From Nitrospira sp. (lineage in GTDB: Bacteria > Nitrospirota > Nitrospiria > Nitrospirales > Nitrospiraceae), in assembly GCA_009594995.1 (NCBI GenBank), contig VOPR01000070.1, positions 1 to 64,000 of the forward strand: a stretch of 64,000 nucleotides of DNA, read 5' to 3'. The stretch's first letter is position 1, and each line of letters starts with the position of its first letter. The position numbers and the translations under genes are program-made. Under the pieces are notes generated by a model. That model was not told the origin of the DNA. It did not search any database and was given only the letters and a program-made list of their open reading frames with translations. Positions 61,748 to 64,000 of the stretch are shown piece after piece.

Positions 61748-63478
61748 ATGACGGTGCACAACGCAGATGTCGCGGCGATATTTGAGGAACTTGCCGATCT
61801 GCTTGAAATTGAGGGCGCGAATCCGTTCCGGGTGCGAGCCTATCGGTTTGCCGCCAGGACCTTGCGTGATCTCTCCGTTGAGGCAGCAACCATGGTGGCA
61901 CAGGGCAAAGATTTGACGAACCTCCCCGGGATCGGCCAGGACCTGGCGGGGAAAATCACAGAAATTCTCGCGACGGGAACATTGGCTGCATTGGAAGCGC
62001 AGCGGAAAAAAGTTCCCGCCACGTTGACGGAGTTGCTGCGCATTCCCGGCATCGGGCCTAAGCGAGTGAAGACCCTCTCTCAGAAGTTGAACATTCGCGG
62101 CCTGTCCGACCTGCGGAAGGCGGCCGAGGAACGGCGGGTGAGGGCATTGCCCGGGTTCGGTGAGAAGACCGAGCAGCATATCCTCGACGCCTTGGCGGCA
62201 CGTGCCGGGAGCGACGTGCGGGTGCAACGGGCGGTTGCGATTCCCTACGCGGAAGCGCTGGCGGCATACCTCAGGGAGATGCCCGGCGTGGGTCAGGTCA
62301 TCGTGGCCGGCAGTTATCGTCGCGGAAAAGAAACCATCGGCGATCTGGATATTCTGGTCACGGCTCGTGCGGGGCGGGCTGTGATAGACCGGTTTGTAAC
62401 GTACCCGGAGGTGCTGGAGGTGCTTGCGAAGGGGGTGACGAAGGCCAGCCTTCGTCTTCAAAGCCGGTTGCAGGTGGATCTGAGAGTTGTGCCGGAGGAA
62501 AGTTACGGGGCGGCGCTGCTCTATTTCACCGGAAGCAAAGCTCACAATGTCGTGCTTCGGCAGCTGGCTCAGCAGCGCGGCCTCAAGCTCAACGAATATG
62601 GTGTGTTTCGTGGTGCGGTGCGTGTGGCGGGGGAGACAGAAGAGTCGGTCTATGCCGCGGTCGGTCTGCCTTGGATTCCGCCGGAATTGAGAGAGCACCG
62701 GGGGGAGTTCGAGGCCGCCAACACGGGACGGTTACCGCATCTCGTGGAGATGCAGGATCTGGTGGGAGATCTGCATGCCCATACGACGGCCACCGACGGC
62801 CGACATAGCCTCACTGAAATGGCGCAGGCTGCTAAACGCCGTGGATTGCAGTATCTCGCCATTACCGACCATTCCCGCCGTTTGACCATGGCCAAGGGGC
62901 TCGACCCGGCCCGGCTGTTGATGCAGATCGAGGAGATCGATCGGTTGAATGCCACCCTGTCGGGCCTCACGATTCTCAAGGGAATCGAGGTCGATATTCT
63001 GGAGGACGGCAAGCTCGATTTGCCGGATGATGTGCTCAGCCGGTTGGATCTGGTGGTCGGCGCGGTGCATAGCCGTTTCAACCTCTCTAAACAGAAGCAG
63101 ACGGAACGGATTGTGAGGGCCATGGCCCATCCGCATTTTTCGATCCTGGCGCATCCGAGCGGACGTCTCATCGGACAACGGGAACCCTATGAGGTGGACA
63201 TGGCCCGCATCATCCGGAAGGCCCGTGAGCGCCGATGTTTTCTTGAGGTCAACGCGCATCCTGAACGATTGGACCTGACGGACATTCACTGTCAGATGGC
63301 GAAAGAGGAAGGCGTGTTGCTGGCGATCAATACGGATGCGCACAGTATGCTGGAGTTGAACAACACGAGATTCGGGGTCGGACAGGCGAGGCGAGGGTGG
63401 CTTCAAAAGTCGGAGGTGGTCAACACGAGATCCTATGCGGAATTGAAGAAACTTTTGCAGCCGACGATGGGCGCCTGA
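61748..63478 (+). CDS. polX: DNA polymerase X with C-terminal PHP domain
   Basis: 576 residues from ATG 61748 (GTG 61742 possible). Helix-hairpin-helix motifs (NLPGIGQDLAGKI; RIPGIGPKRVKTL; ALPGFGEKTEQHIL) precede the palm domain with the catalytic acids (GSYRRGKETIGDLDIL). The PHP exonuclease domain begins GDLHAHTTATDGRHS and keeps ITDHS, HPSGR and NTDAH metal-binding motifs. Base-excision-repair polymerase with 3'-5' exonuclease. Confidence 0.92.
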   Translation: MTVHNADVAAIFEELADLLEIEGANPFRVRAYRFAARTLRDLSVEAATMVAQGKDLTNLPGIGQDLAGKITEILATGTLAALEAQRKKVPATLTELLRIPGIGPKRVKTLSQKLNIRGLSDLRKAAEERRVRALPGFGEKTEQHILDALAARAGSDVRVQRAVAIPYAEALAAYLREMPGVGQVIVAGSYRRGKETIGDLDILVTARAGRAVIDRFVTYPEVLEVLAKGVTKASLRLQSRLQVDLRVVPEESYGAALLYFTGSKAHNVVLRQLAQQRGLKLNEYGVFRGAVRVAGETEESVYAAVGLPWIPPELREHRGEFEAANTGRLPHLVEMQDLVGDLHAHTTATDGRHSLTEMAQAAKRRGLQYLAITDHSRRLTMAKGLDPARLLMQIEEIDRLNATLSGLTILKGIEVDILEDGKLDLPDDVLSRLDLVVGAVHSRFNLSKQKQTERIVRAMAHPHFSILAHPSGRLIGQREPYEVDMARIIRKARERRCFLEVNAHPERLDLTDIHCQMAKEEGVLLAINTDAHSMLELNNTRFGVGQARRGWLQKSEVVNTRSYAELKKLLQPTMGA

Positions 63479-63548
63479 CGGTTGTATCGGTGCCGGCATT
63501 GTGTATCTCAGGTGGCAGGGTGATTCCCCTGGTGAAGGGAGCGGGAAG

Positions 63549-64000
63549 ATGATGGATAGAGCCGAGTTGTTGGCAAAGGCGTCGAAACCGGCGGAAGAAG
63601 CGTTGCGGCTGCATGCCTACTACAAAGGGAAGATGCAGACGATGCCGAAGTGTGCGATCCGGAGCCTGGAGGATTTTGCAATCTGGTACACGCCAGGAGT
63701 GGCTGCGCCGTGCAAGGCGATTCAGGCCGATCCCGAATTGATCTACGACTATACGAACAAAGCCAACACCATCGCCGTCGTCTCCGACGGCACACGGGTT
63801 CTTGGCCTGGGCGACATCGGCCCGGGAGCCGGGTTGCCGGTGATGGAAGGCAAAGCAATGCTATTCAAATATCTGGGCGGGGTGGATGCGGTTCCGATCT
63901 GTCTAGATACGAAAGATCCGGACGAACTGATCCGGACGGTCCGGCTGCTGACGCCGTCATTCGGGGCCATCAACCTGGAAGATATTGCCATGCCCAAATG
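63549..64000 (+). CDS. Malic enzyme, N-terminal part (3' truncated by window edge)
   Basis: About 150 residues remain open at the window end. ATG 63549 or 63552, with GGGAGCGGGAAG upstream. Family motifs IWYTPGVAAPCKAI, VSDGTRVLGLGDIGP and EGKAMLFKYLGGVDAVPI are those of bacterial malic enzymes. Oxidatively decarboxylates malate to pyruvate; NAD versus NADP preference cannot be read from this part. Confidence 0.9.
   Translation, partial: MMDRAELLAKASKPAEEALRLHAYYKGKMQTMPKCAIRSLEDFAIWYTPGVAAPCKAIQADPELIYDYTNKANTIAVVSDGTRVLGLGDIGPGAGLPVMEGKAMLFKYLGGVDAVPICLDTKDPDELIRTVRLLTPSFGAINLEDIAMPK

Noticed and set aside
1..64000. tRNA/rRNA genes, CRISPR arrays, insertion sequences, prophage
   Set aside because: Looked for repeats, cloverleaf-type sequence and transposase motifs by eye; none was found. 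A tRNAscan or covariance search would be decisive.

Overview
The window reads as chromosomal DNA of an aerobic, respiratory, GC-rich bacterium. The gene content fits Nitrospirota, most likely a Nitrospira-like nitrite oxidiser. The support is: many periplasmic c-type cytochromes, a Rieske/cytochrome b complex with a fused cytochrome c, a compact 2-oxoacid:ferredoxin oxidoreductase with a gamma-delta fusion, SUMF1-fold and copper proteins, hemerythrins, and a plain acs/PDH operon. No 16S or marker gene is present, so this is inference. I saw no tRNA, rRNA, CRISPR array, insertion sequence or phage gene.

Layout. 1-3.6 kb: end of a multicopper-oxidase-like protein, a cupredoxin-like secreted protein and two exported SUMF1-fold proteins. 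4-8.6 kb: Crp/Fnr regulator, hemerythrin-like protein, outer-membrane protein, Cys-rich orphan, CopD-like protein and an orphan CHASE3 protein. 8.9-12.2 kb: sulfide:quinone oxidoreductase, TauE/SafE exporter and an outer-membrane barrel. 12.3-18.9 kb: DUF2892 protein, RND efflux pair and an ArnT-like glycosyltransferase. 19-25 kb: DUF2231 protein, a bactofilin-like membrane protein and an Mla/Mce lipid ABC system. 25-28.5 kb: trehalose synthase (TreT) and glucan phosphorylase. 28.6-41 kb: USP, OsmC, a dense cytochrome region (Rieske, cytochrome b-c, TsdA-like and SUOX-like enzymes with cytochromes, DsrE) and PPK2. 41-47.3 kb: YtxH, 2-oxoacid:ferredoxin oxidoreductase, then a b/c-heme module. 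47.3-54.2 kb (minus strand): GNAT/acyl-CoA synthetase fusion and a stress block (USP, phosphoribosyltransferase, Hsp20 and others). 54.8-60.8 kb (minus strand): acs, pdhA, pdhB, pdhC, an acyl carrier protein and a nucleotidyltransferase. 61-64 kb: zinc ribbon protein, PolX and the start of a malic enzyme.

How it fits together. Carbon enters through acetate activation (Acs), PDH and 2-oxoacid:ferredoxin oxidoreductase, and links to malate. Electrons from sulfide (SQR), thiosulfate (TsdA-like) and sulfite (SUOX-like) could reach quinone or periplasmic cytochromes and the bc-type complex. Twenty-two CxxCH heme sites lie between 30 and 51 kb.

Most interesting signals. (1) A bipartite element, TGAATCC then 16 nt then CTCWW (CCCTA once), occurs four times, always between genes; the 16-nt spacing is constant and it looks like an ECF sigma promoter. 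(2) A b-heme membrane protein with two H-x13-H pairs is followed directly by a pentaheme cytochrome, whose C-terminal half is a paralogue of the diheme cytochrome encoded just upstream. (3) Near-consensus sigma-54 promoters precede the cytochrome cluster and the YtxH/ferredoxin-oxidoreductase operon. (4) A long 5'-UTR hairpin abuts the Shine-Dalgarno sequence of the cupredoxin-like gene.
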